Part shown: positions 38,401 to 51,315 of the stretch, in pieces
Position numbering within the stretch: position 1 is the first letter of the stretch
Layout of the letters: the number at the start of each line of letters is the position of its first letter
DNA from: Hydractinia symbiolongicarpus
Taxonomy: Eukaryota > Cnidaria > Hydrozoa > Anthoathecata > Hydractiniidae
NCBI RefSeq assembly: GCF_029227915.1
Contig: NC_079886.1
Span: forward strand, 28,560,501-28,624,500
DNA length: 64,000 nt
Direction of reading: 5' to 3'
Program-made: the position numbers and the translations under genes
Notes under the pieces: generated by a model
Seen by the model: the letters and a program-made list of their open reading frames with translations, nothing else
Told to the model about the DNA's origin: nothing
Databases searched by the model: none

Positions 38401-40560
38401 GGCGATTAAACTCCTTTTATTCAGCGTCTTATCAAAAATGAAATCATTTTTGAAAACTACAAGTCTCATGCGTCTTAGTGGTAAAAAAATAATTTAAAAA
38501 ATCGTTCGGGAAATGAGTTTACTCCCTGGGTACTTTCTTTGTATACTTTTGACTATACGGGCCGAGTCCGGGATTTACGGGAAATCGCGGTTTTCGTTTG
38601 CCGGCGATTAAACTCCTTTTATTCAGCGTCTCATCAAAAATTAAATCATTTTTGAAAACTACAAGTCTCATGGGTCTTAGTGGTAAAAAAATAATTTAAA
38701 AAATCGTTCGGGAAATGAGTTTACTCCCTGGGTACTTTCTTTCTATACATTCAAATATACGGATCAAGCCCGGGATTTACGGGAACTCCCGGGTTTTCGT
38801 TTGCCGGCGATTAAACTGTTTTTATTCAGCGTCTCATCAAAAATGAAATCATTTTTGAAAACTACAAGTCTCATGCGTTTTAGTGGTGAAAAAATAATTT
38901 AAAAAATCGTTCGGAAAATGAGTTTACTCCCTGGGTACTTTCTTTGTTTACATTCGACCATACGGGCCGAGTCCGGGATATACGGGAAAGCGCGGGTTTT
39001 CGTTTGCCGGCGATTAAACTCCTTTTATTCAGCGTCTCATCAAAAATGAAATCATTTTTGAAAACTACAAGTCTCATGCGTCTTAGTGGTAAAAAAATAA
39101 TTTAAAAAATCGTTCGGGAAATGAGTTTACTCCCTGGGTACTTCCTTTCTATACATTCGACTATACGGGTCAAGCCCGGGATTTACGGGAACTCCCGGGT
39201 TTTCGTTTGCCGGCGATTAAACTCTTTTTATTCAGCGTCTCATCAAAAATGAAATCATTTTTGAAAACTACAAGTCTCATGCGTCTTAGTGGTAAAATAA
39301 TAATTTAAAAAATCGTTCGGGAAATGAGTTTACTCCCTGGGTACTTTCTTTGTATACTTTTGACTATACGGGCCGAGTCCGGGATTTACGGGAAATCGCG
39401 GGTTTTCGTTTGCCGGCGATTAAACTCCTTTTATTCAGCGTCTCATCAAAAATGAAATCATTTTTGAAAACTACAAGTCTCATGGGTCTTAGTGGTAAAA
39501 AATTAATTTAAAAAATCGTTCGGGAAATGAGTTTACTCCCAGTTTACTTTCTTTCTATACATTTGACTATACGGGTCAAGCCCGGGATTTACAGGAACTC
39601 CCGGGTTTTCGTTTGCCGGCGATTAAACTCTTTTTATTCAGCGTCTCATCAAAAATGAAATCATTTTTGAAAACTACAAGTCTCATGCGTTTTAGTAGTG
39701 AAAAAATAATTTAAAAAATCGTTCGGAAAATGAGTTTACTCCCTGGGTACTTTCTTTGTATACATTCGACTATACGGGCCGAGTCCGGGATATACGGGAA
39801 AGTGCGGGTTTTCGTTTGCCGGCGATTAAACTCCTTTTATTCAGCGTCTCATCAAAAATGAAATCAGTTTTGAAAACTATAAGTCTCATGCGTTTTAGTG
39901 GTGAAAAAATAATTTAAAGAATCGTTCGGGAAATGAGTTTACTCCCTGGGTACTTTCTTTGTATACTTTTGACTATACGGGCCGAGTCCGGGATTTACGG
40001 GAAATCGCGGGTTTTCGTTTGCCGGCGATTAAACTCCTTTTATTCAGCGTCTTATCAAAAATGAAATCATTTTTGAAAACTACAAGTCTCATGGGTCTTA
40101 GTGGTAAAAAAATAATTTAAAAAATCGTTCGGGAAATGAGTTTACTCCCTGGGTACTTTCTTTCTATACATTCGACTATACGGGTCAAGCCCGGGATTTA
40201 CGGGAACTCCCGGGTTTTCGTTTGCCGGCGATTAAACTGTTTTTATTCAGCGTCTCATCAAAAATGAAATCATTTTTGAAAAATACAAGTCTCATGCGTT
40301 TTAGTGGTGAAAAAATAATTTAAAAAATCGTTCGGAAAATGAGTTTACTCCCTGGGTACTTTCTTTGTATACATTCGACCATACGGGCCGAGTCTGGGAT
40401 ATACGGGAAAGCGCGGGTTTTCGTTTGCCGGCGATTAAACTCCTTTTATTCAGCGTCTCATCAAAAATGAAATCATTTTTGAAAACTACAAGTCTCATGC
40501 GTCTTAGTGGTAAAAAAATAATTTAAAAAATCGTTCGGGAAATGAGTTTACTCCCTGGGT
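35450..40560 (+). repeat. Higher-order repeat, 7 monomers (1,420-1,421 bp), 3-4 copies
   Basis: Equivalent frames recur at 36,040, 37,460, 38,880 and 40,301, with spacings of 1,420, 1,420 and 1,421. The first two units (35,450-36,869 and 36,870-38,289) are almost identical. Later units diverge through single-monomer replacements. One base is missing per unit in cgcggttttcg. It is the same family as 24.2-27.1 kb. Confidence 0.9.
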
Positions 40561-40990
40561 ACATTCTTTCTATACATTCGACTATACGGGTCAAGCCCGG
40601 GATTTACGGGAACTCCCGGGTTTTCGTTTGCCGGCGATTAAACTCTTTTTATTCAGCGTCTCATCAAAAATGAAATCATTTTTGAAAACTACAAGTCTCA
40701 TGCGTTTTAGTGGTGAAAAAATAATTTAAAAAATCGTTCGGAAAATGATTTTACTCCCTGGGTACTTTCTTTCTATACATTTGACTATACGGGTCAAGCC
40801 CGGGATTTACAGGAACTCCCGGGTTTTCGTTTGCCGGCGATTAAACTCCTTTTATTCAGCGTCTCATTAAAAATGAAATCAGTTTTGAAAACTATAAGTC
40901 TCATGCGTTTTAGTGGTGAAAAAATAATTTAAAGAATCGTTCGGGAAATGAGTTTACTCCCTGGGTACTTTCTTTGTATACTTTTGACTA

Positions 40991-41800
40991 TACGGCCCAG
41001 TCCGGGATTTACGGGAAATCGCGGGTTTTCGTTTGCCGGCGATTAAACTCCTTTTATTCAGCGTCTCATCAAAAATGAAATCATTTTTGAAAACTACAAG
41101 TCTCATGCGTCTTAGTGGTAAAAAAATAATTTAAAAAATCGTTCAGGAAATGAGTTTTCTCCCTGGGTACTTTCTTTGTATACTTTTGACTATACGGGCC
41201 GAGTCCGGGATTTACGGGAAATCGCGGGTTTTCGTTTGCCGGCGATTAAACTCCTTTTATTCAGCGTCTCATCAAAAATGAAATCATTTTTGAAAACTAC
41301 AAGTCTCATGGGTCTTAGTGGTAAAAAAATAATTTAAAAAATCGTTCGGGAAATGAGTTTACTCCCTGGGTACTTTCTTTCTATACATTCGACTATACGG
41401 CCCAGTCCGGGATTTACGGGAAATCGCGGGTTTTCGTTTGCCGGCGATTAAACTCCTTTTATTCAGCGTCTCATCAAAAATGAAATCATTTTTGAAAACT
41501 ACAAGTCTCATGCGTCTTAGTGGTAAAAAAATAATTTAAAAAATCGTTCAGGAAATGAGTTTACTCCCTGGGTACTTTCTTTGTATACTTTTGACTATAC
41601 GGGCCGAGTCCGGGATTTACGGGAAATCGCGGGTTTTCGTTTGCCGGCGATTTAACTCCTTTTATTCAGCGTCTCATCAAAAATGAAATCATTTTTGAAA
41701 ACTACAAGTCTCATGGGTCTTAGTGGTAAAAAAATAATTTAAAAAATCGTTCGGGAAATGAGTTTACTCCCTGGGTACTTTCTTTGTTTACTTTTGACTA
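40991..41800 (+). repeat. Tandem dimer, 405-bp unit x2
   Basis: tacggcccagtccggg (one base shorter than normal) at 40,991 and 41,396, each followed by atcgttcaggaaatg, marks a two-monomer duplication. Confidence 0.88.
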
Positions 41801-41924
41801 TACGGGCCGAGTCCGGGATTTACGGGAAATCGCGGGTTTTCGTTTGCCGGCGATTAAACTCCTTTTATTCAGCGTCTCATCAAAAATGAAATCATTTTTG
41901 AAAACTACAAGTCTCATGCGTCTT

Positions 41925-41945
41925 AGTGGTAAATTTAAAAAATCG
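41925..41945 (+). repeat. Monomer with 7-bp deletion in A-rich block
   Basis: agtggtaaatttaaaaaatc replaces the usual ggt-A7-taattt form. Landmark spacing is 195 bp (41,837 to 42,032): 7 bp lost here plus 1 bp in cgcggtttt. It is the only such deletion seen in the window. Confidence 0.9.
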
Positions 41946-44579
41946 TTCGGGAAATGAGTTTACTCCCTGGGTACTTTCTTTGTATACTTTTGACTATACG
42001 GGCCGAGTCCGGGATTTACGGGAAATCGCGGTTTTCGTTTGCCGGCGATTAAACTCCTTTTATTCAGCGTCTCATCAAAAATGAAATCATTTTTGAAAAC
42101 TACAAGTCTCATGGGTCTTAGTGGTAAAAAAATAATTTAAAAAATCGTTCGGGAAATGAGTTTACTCCCTGGGTACTTTCTTTCTATACATTCGACTATA
42201 CGGGTCAAGCCCGGGATTTACGGGAACTCCCGGGTTTTCGTTTGCCGGCGATTAAACTGTTTTTATTCAGCGTCTCATCAAAAATGAAATCATTTTTGAA
42301 ATCTACAAGTCTCATGCGTTTTAGTGGTGAAAAAATAATTTAAAAAATCGTTCGGAAAATGAGTTTACTCCCTGGGTACTTTCTTTGTATACATTCGACC
42401 ATACGGGCCGAGTCCGAGATATACGGGAAAGCGCGGGTTTTCGTTTGCCGGCGATTAAACTCCTTTTATTCAGCGTCTCATCAAAAATGAAATCATTTTT
42501 GAAAACTACAAGTCTCATGCGTCTTAGTGGTAAAAAAATAATTTAAAAAATCGTTCGGGAAATGAGTTTACTCCCTGGGTACTTTCTTTCTATACATTTG
42601 ACTATACGGGTCAAGCCCGGGATTTACAGGAACTCCCGGGTTTTCATTTGCCGGCGATTAAACTCTTTTTATTCAGCGTCTCATCAAAAATGAAATCATT
42701 TTTGAAAACTACAAGTCTCATGTGTTTTAGTAGTGAAAAAATAATTTAAAAAATCGTTCGGAAAATGAGTTTACTCCCTGGGTACTTTCTTTGTATACAT
42801 TCGACTATACGGGCCGAGTCCGGGATATACGGGAAAGCGCAAGTTTTCGTTTGCCGGCGATTAAACTCCTTTTATTCAGCGTCTCATCAAAAATGAAATC
42901 AGTTTTGAAAACTATAAGTCTCATGCGTTTTAGTGGTGAAAAAATAATTTAAAGAATCGTTCGGGAAATGAGTTTACTCCCTGGGTACTTTCTTTGTATA
43001 CTTTTGACTATACGGGTCGAGTCCGGGATTTACGGGAAATCGCGGGTTTTCGTTTGCCGGCGATTAAACTCCTTTTATTCAGCGTCTCATGAAAAATGAA
43101 ATCATTTTTGAAAACTACAAGTCTCATGCGTCTTAGTGGTAAAAAAATAATTTAAAAAATCGTTCGGGAAATGAGTTTACTCCCTGGGTACTTTCTTTGT
43201 ATACTTTTGACTATACGGGCCGAGTCCGGGATTTACGGGAAATCGCGGGTTTTCGTTTGCCGGCGATTAAACTCCTTTTATTCAGCGTCTCATCAAAAAT
43301 GAAATCATTTTTGAAAACTACAAGTGTCATGCGTCTTAGTGGTAAAAAAATAATTTAAAAAATCGTTCGGGAAATGAGTTTACTCCCTGGGTACTTTCTT
43401 TGTATACTTTTGACTATACGGGCCGAGTCCGGGATTTACGGGAAATCGCGGGTTTTCGTTTGCTGGCGATTAAACTCCTTTTATTCAGCGTCTCATCAAA
43501 AATGAAATCATTTTTGAAAACTACAAGTCTCATGGGTCTTAGTGGTAAAAAAATAATTTAAAAAATCGTTCGGGAAATGAGTTTACTCCCTGGGTACTTT
43601 CTTTCTATACATTCGACTATACGGGTCAAGCCCGGGATTTACGGGAACTCCCGGGTTTTCGTTTGCCGGCGATTAAACTGTTTTTATTCAGCGTCTCATC
43701 AAAAATGAAATCATTTTTGAAAACTACAAGTCTCATGCGTTTTAGTGGTGAAAAAATAATTTATAAAATCGTTCGGAAAATGAGTTTACTCCCTGGGTAC
43801 TTTCTTTGTATACATTCGACCATACGGGCCGAGTCCAGGATATACGGGAAAGCGCGGGTTTTCGTTTGCCGGCGATTAAACTCCTTTTATTCAGCGTCTC
43901 ATCAAAAATGAAATCATTTTTGAAAACTACAAGTTTCATGCGTCTTAGTGGTAAAAAAATAATTTAAAAAATCGTTCGGGAAATGAGTTTACTCCCTGGG
44001 TACTTTCTTTCTATACATTCGACTATACGGGTCAAGCCCGGGATTTACGGGAACTACCAGGTTTTCGTTTGCCGGCGATTAAACTCTTTTTATTCAGCGT
44101 CTCATCAAAAATGAAATCATTTTTGAAAACTACAAATCTCATGCGTTTTAGTGGTGAAAAAATAATTTAAAAAATCGTTCGGAAAATGAGTTTACTCCCT
44201 GGGTACTTTCTTTGTATACATTCGACTATACGGGCCGAGTCCGGGATATACGGGAAAGCGCGGGTTTTCGTTTGCCGACGATTAAACTCCTTTTATTCAG
44301 CGTCTCATCAAAAATGAAATCAGTTTTGAAAACTATAAGTCTCATGTGTTTTAGTGGTGAAAAAATAATTTAAAGAATCGTTCGGGAAATGAGTTTACTC
44401 CCTGGGTACTTTCTTTGTATACTTTTGACTGTACGGGCCGAGTCCGGGATTTACGGGAAATCGCGGGTTTTCCCTTGCCGGCGATTAAACTCCTTTTATT
44501 CAGCGTCTCATCAAAAATGAAATCATTTTTGAAAACTACAAGTCTCATGCGTCTTAGTGGTAAAAAAATAATTTAAAAA

Positions 44580-47500
44580 ATCGTTCGGGAAATGAGTTTA
44601 CTCCCTGGGTACTTTCTTTGTATACATTCGACTATACGGGCCAAGCCCGGGATTTCCGGGAAATCGCGGGTTTTCGTTTGCCGGCGATTAAACTTCTTTT
44701 ATTCAGCGTCTCATTAAAAATGAAATCATTTTTGAAAACTACAAGACTCATGCGTTTTAGTGGTGAAAATATAATTTAAAGAATCGTTCGGGAAATGAGT
44801 TTATTCCCTGCGTACTTTCTTTGTATACATTCGACTATACCGGCCGGTTCCGGGATTTAGGGTAAATCGCGGGTTTTCGTTTGCCGGAGATTAAACTCCT
44901 TTTATTCATCGTCTCATCAAAAATGAAATCAGTTTTCAAAACTACAAGTCTTATGCGTTTTAGTGGTGGAAAAATGATTTAAAGAATCGTTCAGGAAATG
45001 AGTTTACTCCCTGGGTACTTTCTTTGTATACTTTTGACTATACGGGCCGAGTCCGGGATTTACGGGAAATCGCGGGTTTTCCCTTGCCGGCGATTAAACT
45101 CCTTTTATTCAGCGTCTCATCAAAAATGAAATCATTTTTGAAAACTACAAGTCTCATGCGTCTTAGTGGTAAAAAAATAATTTAAAAAATCGTTTGGGAA
45201 ATGAGTTTACTCCCTGGGTACTTTCTTTGTATACATTCGACTATACGGGCCAAGTACGGGGTTTACGGGAAATCGCGGGTTTTCGTTTGCCGGCGATTAA
45301 ACTTCTTTTATTCAGCGTCTCATCAAAAATGAAATCATTTTTGAAAACTACGAGACTCATGCGTTTTAGTGGTGAAAATATAATTTAAAGAATCGTTCGG
45401 GAAATGAGTTTATTCCCTGCGTACTTTCTTTGTATACATTCGACTATACCGGCCGGTTCCGGGATTTACGGGAAATCGCGGGTTTTCGTTTGCCGGCGAT
45501 TAAACTTCTCTTATTCGGCGTCTCATCAAAGATGAAATCATTTTTGAAAACTACAACACTCATGCGTTTTAGTGGTGAAAATATAATTTAAAGAATCGTT
45601 CGGGAAATGAGTTTATTCCCTGCGTACTTTCTTTGTATACATTCGACTATACCTGCCCGTTCCGGGATTTAGGGTAAATCGCGGGTTTTCGTTTGCCGGA
45701 GATTAAACTCCTTTTATTCATCGTCTCATCAAAAATGAAATCAGTTTTGAAAACTACAAGTCTTATGCGTTTTAGTGGTGGAAAAATGATTTAAAGAATC
45801 GTTCGGGAAATGAGTTTACTCCCTGGGTACTTTCTTTGTATACTTTTGACTATACGGGCCGAGTCCGGGATTTACGGAAAATCGCGGGTTTTCGTTTGCC
45901 GGCGATTAAACTCATTTTATTCAGCGTTTCATCAAAAATGAAATCATATTTGAAAACTACAAGTCTCATGCGTCTTAGTGGTAAAAAAATAATTTAAAAA
46001 ATCGTTCGGGAAATGAGTTTACTCCCTGGGTACTTTCTTTGTATACATTCGACTATACGGGCCAAGCCCGGGATTTCCGGGAAATCGCGGGTTTTCGTTT
46101 GCCGGCGATTAAACTTCTTTTATTCAGCGTCTCATCAAAAATGAAATTATTTTTGAAAACTACAAGTCTCATGCGTTTTAGTGGTGAAAAATAATTTAAA
46201 GAATCGTTCGGGAAATGAGTTTACTCCCTGGGTACTTTCTTTGTATACATTCGACTATACGGGCCAAGCCCGGGATTTACGGGAAATCGCGGGTTTTCGT
46301 TTGCCGGCGATTAAACTTCTTTTATTCAGCGTCTCATTAAAAATGAAATCATTTTTGAAAACTACAAGACTCATGCGTTTTAGTGGTGAAAATATAATTT
46401 AAAGAATCGTTCGGGAAATGAGTTTATTCCCTGCGTACTTTCTTTGTATACATTCGACTATACCGGCCGGTTCCGGGATTTAGGGTAAATCGCGGGTTTT
46501 CGTTTGCCGGAGATTAAACTCCTTTTATTCATCGTCTCATCAAAAATGAAATCAGTTTTCAAAACTACAAGTCTTATGCGTTTTAGTGGTGGAAAAATGA
46601 TTTAAAGAATCGTTCAGGAAATGAGTTTACTCCCTGGGTACTTTCTTTGTATACTTTTGACTATACGGGCCGAGTCCGGGATTTACGGGAAATCGCGGGT
46701 TTTCCCTTGCCGGCGATTAAACTCCTTTTATTCAGCGTCTCATCAAAAATGAAATCATTTTTGAAAACTACAAGTCTCATGCGTCTTAGTGGTAAAAAAA
46801 TAATTTAAAAAATCGTTTGGGAAATGAGTTTACTCCCTGGGTACTTTCTTTGTATACATTCGACTATACGGGCCAAGCCCGGGGTTTACGGGAAATCGCG
46901 GGTTTTCGTTTGCCGGCGATTAAACTTCTTTTATTCAGCGTCTCATCAAAAATGAAATCATTTTTGAAAACTACAAGACTCATGCGTTTTAGTGGTGAAA
47001 ATATAATTTAAAGAATCGTTCGGGAAATGAGTTTATTCCCTGCGTACTTTCTTTGTATACATTCGACTATACCGGCCGGTTCCGGGATTTACGGGAAATC
47101 GCGGGTTTTCGTTTGCCGGCGATTAAACTTCTCTTATTCGGCGTCTCATCAAAGATGAAATCATTTTTGAAAACTACAACACTCATGCGTTTTAGTGGTG
47201 AAAATATAATTTAAAGAATCGTTCGGGAAATGAGTTTATTCCCTGCGTACTTTCTTTGTATACATTCGACTATACCTGCCCGTTCCGGGATTTAGGGTAA
47301 ATCGCGGGTTTTCGTTTGCCGGAGATTAAACTCCTTTTATTCATCGTCTCATCAAAAATGAAATCAGTTTTGAAAACTACAAGTCTTATGCGTTTTAGTG
47401 GTGGAAAAATGATTTAAAGAATCGTTCGGGAAATGAGTTTACTCCCTGGGTACTTTCTTTGTATACTTTTGACTATACGGGCCGAGTCCGGGATTTACGG

Positions 47501-47825
47501 AAAATCGCGGGTTTTCGTTTGCCGGCGATTAAACTCATTTTATTCAGCGTTTCATCAAAAATGAAATCATATTTGAAAACTACAAGTCTCATGCGTCTTA
47601 GTGGTAAAAAAATAATTTAAAAAATCGTTCGGGAAATGAGTTTACTCCCTGGGTACTTTCTTTGTATACATTCGACTATACGGGCCAAGCCCGGGATTTC
47701 CGGGAAATCGCGGGTTTTCGTTTGCCGGCGATTAAACTTCTTTTATTCAGCGTCTCATCAAAAATGAAATTATTTTTGAAAACTACAAGTCTCATGCGTT
47801 TTAGTGGTGAAAAATAATTTAAAGA
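44580..47825 (+). repeat. Higher-order repeat, 8 monomers (1,623 bp) x2
   Basis: Copies at 44,580-46,202 and 46,203-47,825 share private variants: cttctcttattcggcg, catcaaagatgaaatc, ctacaacactcatg, atacctgcccgttcc, gggttttcccttgcc and aatcatatttg. The unit is 8 x 203 - 1, the loss being in gaaaaataatt. Confidence 0.93.
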
Positions 47826-50800
47826 ATCGTTCGGGAAATGAGTTTACTCCCTGCGTACTTTCTTTGTATACATTTGACTATACGGGCCGAGTCTGGGATT
47901 TACGGGAAATCGCGGGTTTTCGTTTGCCGGAGATTAAACTCCTTTTATTCAGCGTCTCATCAAGAATGAAATCGTTTTTGAAAACTACAAGTCTTATGCG
48001 ATTTAGTGGTAAAAAATTAATTTAAAAAATCGTTCGGGAAATGAGTTTACTCCCAGTTTACTTTCTTTCTATACATTCGACTATACGGGTCAAGCCCGGG
48101 ATTTACGGGAAATCGCGGGTTTTCGTTTGCCGGCGATTAAACTTCTTTTATTCAGCGTCTCATCAAAAATGAAATCAGTTTTGAAAACTACAAGTCTCAT
48201 GCGTCTTAGTGATAAAAAAATAATTTAAAAAATCGTTCGGGAAATGAGTTTACTCCCAGTTTACTTTCTTTCTATACATTCGACTATGCGGGTTAAGCCC
48301 GGGATTTACGGGAACTCCCGGGTTTTCGTTTGCCGGTGATTAAACTCCTTTTATTCATCGTCTCGTCAAAAATGAAATCAGTTTTGAAAACTACAAGTCT
48401 TATGCGTTTTAGTGGTGGAAAAATGATTTAAAGAATCGTTCGGGAAATGAGTTTACTCCCTGGGTACTTTCTTTGTATACTTTTGACTATACGGGCCGAG
48501 TCCGGGATTTACGGAAAATCGCGGGTTTTCGTTTGCCGGCGATTAAACTCCTTTTATTCAGCGTTTCATCAAAAATGAAATCATATTTGAAAACTACAAG
48601 TCTCATGCGTCTTAGTGGTAAAAAAATAATTTAAAAAATCGTTCGGGAAATGAGTTTACTCCCTGGGTACTTTCTTTGTATACATTCGACGATACGGGCC
48701 AAGCCCGGGATTTACGGGAAATCGCTGGTTTTCGTTTGCCGGCGATTAAACTTCTTTTATTCAGCGTCTCATCAAAAATGAAATTATTTTTGAAAACTAC
48801 AAGTCTCATGCGTTTTAGTGGTGAAAAATAATTTAAAGAATCGTTCAGGAAATGAGTTTACTCCCTGCGTACTTTCTTTGTATACATTTGACTATACGGG
48901 CCGAGTCTGAGATTTACGGTTAATCGCGGGTTTTCGTTTGCCGGAGATTAAACTCCTTTTATTCAGCGTCTCATCAAGAATGAAATCGTTTTTGAAAACT
49001 ACAAGTCTTATGCGATTTAGTGGTAAAAAATTAATTTAAAAAATCGTTCGGGAAATGAGTTTACTCCCAGTTTACTTTCTTTCTATACATTCGACTATAC
49101 GGGTCAAGCCCGGGATTTACGGGAAATCGCGGGTTTTCGTTTGCCGGCGATTAAACTTCTTTTATTCAGCGTCTCATCAAAAATGAAATCAGTTTTGAAA
49201 ACTACAAGTCTCATGCGTCTTAGTGGTAAAAAAATAATTTAAAAAATCGTTCGGGAAATGAGTTTACTCCCAGTTTACTTTCTTTCTATACATTCGACTA
49301 TGCGGGTTAAGCCCGGGATTTACGGGAACTCCCGGGTTTTCGTTTGCCGGCGATTAAACTCTTTTTATTCAGCGTCTCATCAAAAATGAAATCATTTTTG
49401 AAAACTACAAGTCTCATGTGTTTTAGTGGTGAAAAAATAATTTAAAAAATCGTTCGGAAAATGAGTTTACTCCCTGGGTACTTTCTTTGTATACATTCGA
49501 CTATACGGGCCAAGCCCGGGATTTACGGGAAATCGCAGGTTTTCGTTTGCCGGCGATTAAACTTCTTTTATTCAGCGTCTCATCAAAAATGAAATTATTT
49601 TTGAAAACTACAAGTCTCATGCGTTTTAGTGGTGAAAAATAATTTAAAGAATCGTTCGGGAAATGAGTTTACTCCCTGCGTACTTTCTTTGTATACATTT
49701 GACTATACGGGCCGAGTCTGGGATTTACGGGAAATCGCGGGTTTTCGTTTGCCGGAGATTAAACTCCTTTTATTCAGCGTCTCATCAAGAATGAAATCGT
49801 TTTTGAAAACTACAAGTCTGATGCGATTTAGTGGTAAAAAATTAATTTAAAAAATCGTTCGGGAAATGAGTTTACTCCCAGTTTACTTTCTTTCTATACA
49901 TTCGACTATACGGGTCAAGCCCGGGATTTACGGGAAATCGCGGATTTTCGTTTGCCGGCGATTAAACTTCTTTTATTCAGCGTCTCATCAAAAATGAAAT
50001 CAGTTTTGAAAACTACAAGTCTCATGCGTCTTAGTGGTAAAAAAATAATTTAAAAAATCGTTCGGGAAATGAGTTTACTCCCAGTTTACTTTCTTTCTAT
50101 ACATTCGACTATGCGGGTTAAGCCCGGGATTTACGGGAACTCCCGGGTTTTCGTTTGCCGGTGATTAAACTCCTTTTATTCATCGTCTCATCAAAAATGA
50201 AATCAGTTTTGAAAACTACAAGTCTTATGCGTTTTAGTGGTGGAAAAATGATTTAAAGAATCGTTCGGGAAATGAGTTTACTCCCTGGGTACTTTCTTTG
50301 TATACTTTTGACTATACGGGCCGAGTCCGGGATTTACGGAAAATCGCGGGTTTTCGTTTGCCGGCGATTAAACTCCTTTTATTCAGCGTTTCATCAAAAA
50401 TGAAATCATATTTGAAAACTACAAGTCTCATGCGTTTTAGTGGTAAAAAAATAATTTAAAAAATCGTTCGGGAAATGAGTTTACTCCCTGGGTACTTTCT
50501 TTGTATACATTCGACTATACGGGCCAAGCCCGGGATTTACGGGAAATCGCGGGTTTTCGTTTGCCGGCGATTAAACTTCTTTTATTCAGCGTCTCATCAA
50601 AAATGAAATTATTTTGGAAAACTACAAGTCTCATGCGTTTTAGTGGTGAAAAATAATTTAAAGAATCGTTCGGGAAATGAGTTTACTCCCTGCGTACTTT
50701 CTTTGTATACATTTGACTATACGGGCCGAGTCTGGGATTTACGGGAAATCGCGGGTTTTCGTTTGCCGGAGATTAAACTCCTTTTATTCAGCGTCTCATC

Positions 50801-51315
50801 AAGAATGAAATCGTTTTTGAAAACTACAAGTCTTATGCGATTTAGTGGTAAAAAATTAATTTAAAAAATCGTTCGGGAAATGAGATTACTCCCAGTTTAC
50901 TTTCTTTCTATACATTCGACTATACGGGTCAAGCCCGGGATTGACGGGAAATCGCGGGTTTTCGTTTGCCGGCGATTAAACTTCTTTTATTCAGCATCTC
51001 ATCAAAAATGAAATCAGTTTTGAAAACTACAAGTCCCATGCGTCTTAGTGGTAAAAAATTAATTTAAAAAATCGTTCGGGAAATGAGTTTACTCCCAGTT
51101 TACTTTCTTTCTATACATTCGACTATACGGGTCAAGCCCGGGATTTACGGGAAATCGCGGGTTTTCGTTTGCCGGCGATTAAACTTCTTTTATTCAGCGT
51201 CTCATCAAAAATGAAATCAGTTTTGAAAACTACAAGTCTCATGCGTCTTAGTGGTAAAAAAATAATTTAAAAAATCGTTCGGGAAATGAGTTTACTCCCA
51301 GTTTACTTTCTTTCT
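47826..51315 (+). repeat. Higher-order repeat with alternating 5- and 4-monomer steps
   Basis: The variant tgcgatttagtgg recurs at 47,998, 49,012, 49,823 and 50,837, with steps of 1,014, 811 and 1,014 bp. The variant gcgggttaagcccggg recurs at 48,288, 49,302, 50,113 and 51,330. This fits a 9-monomer (about 1,825 bp) unit made of 5 + 4. Confidence 0.85.

Larger units (their letters stand above)
40561..44579 (+). repeat. Degenerate continuation of the 7-monomer higher-order repeat
   Basis: The unit marker moves from 40,301 to 42,321 (10 monomers less 10 bp) and then to 43,742 (1,421 bp). The block holds a dimer duplication and a 7-bp-deleted monomer. Runs of four similar cttttgactatacgggccgag-type monomers occur around 42.96-43.55 kb. 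Only satellite is present. Confidence 0.8.
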
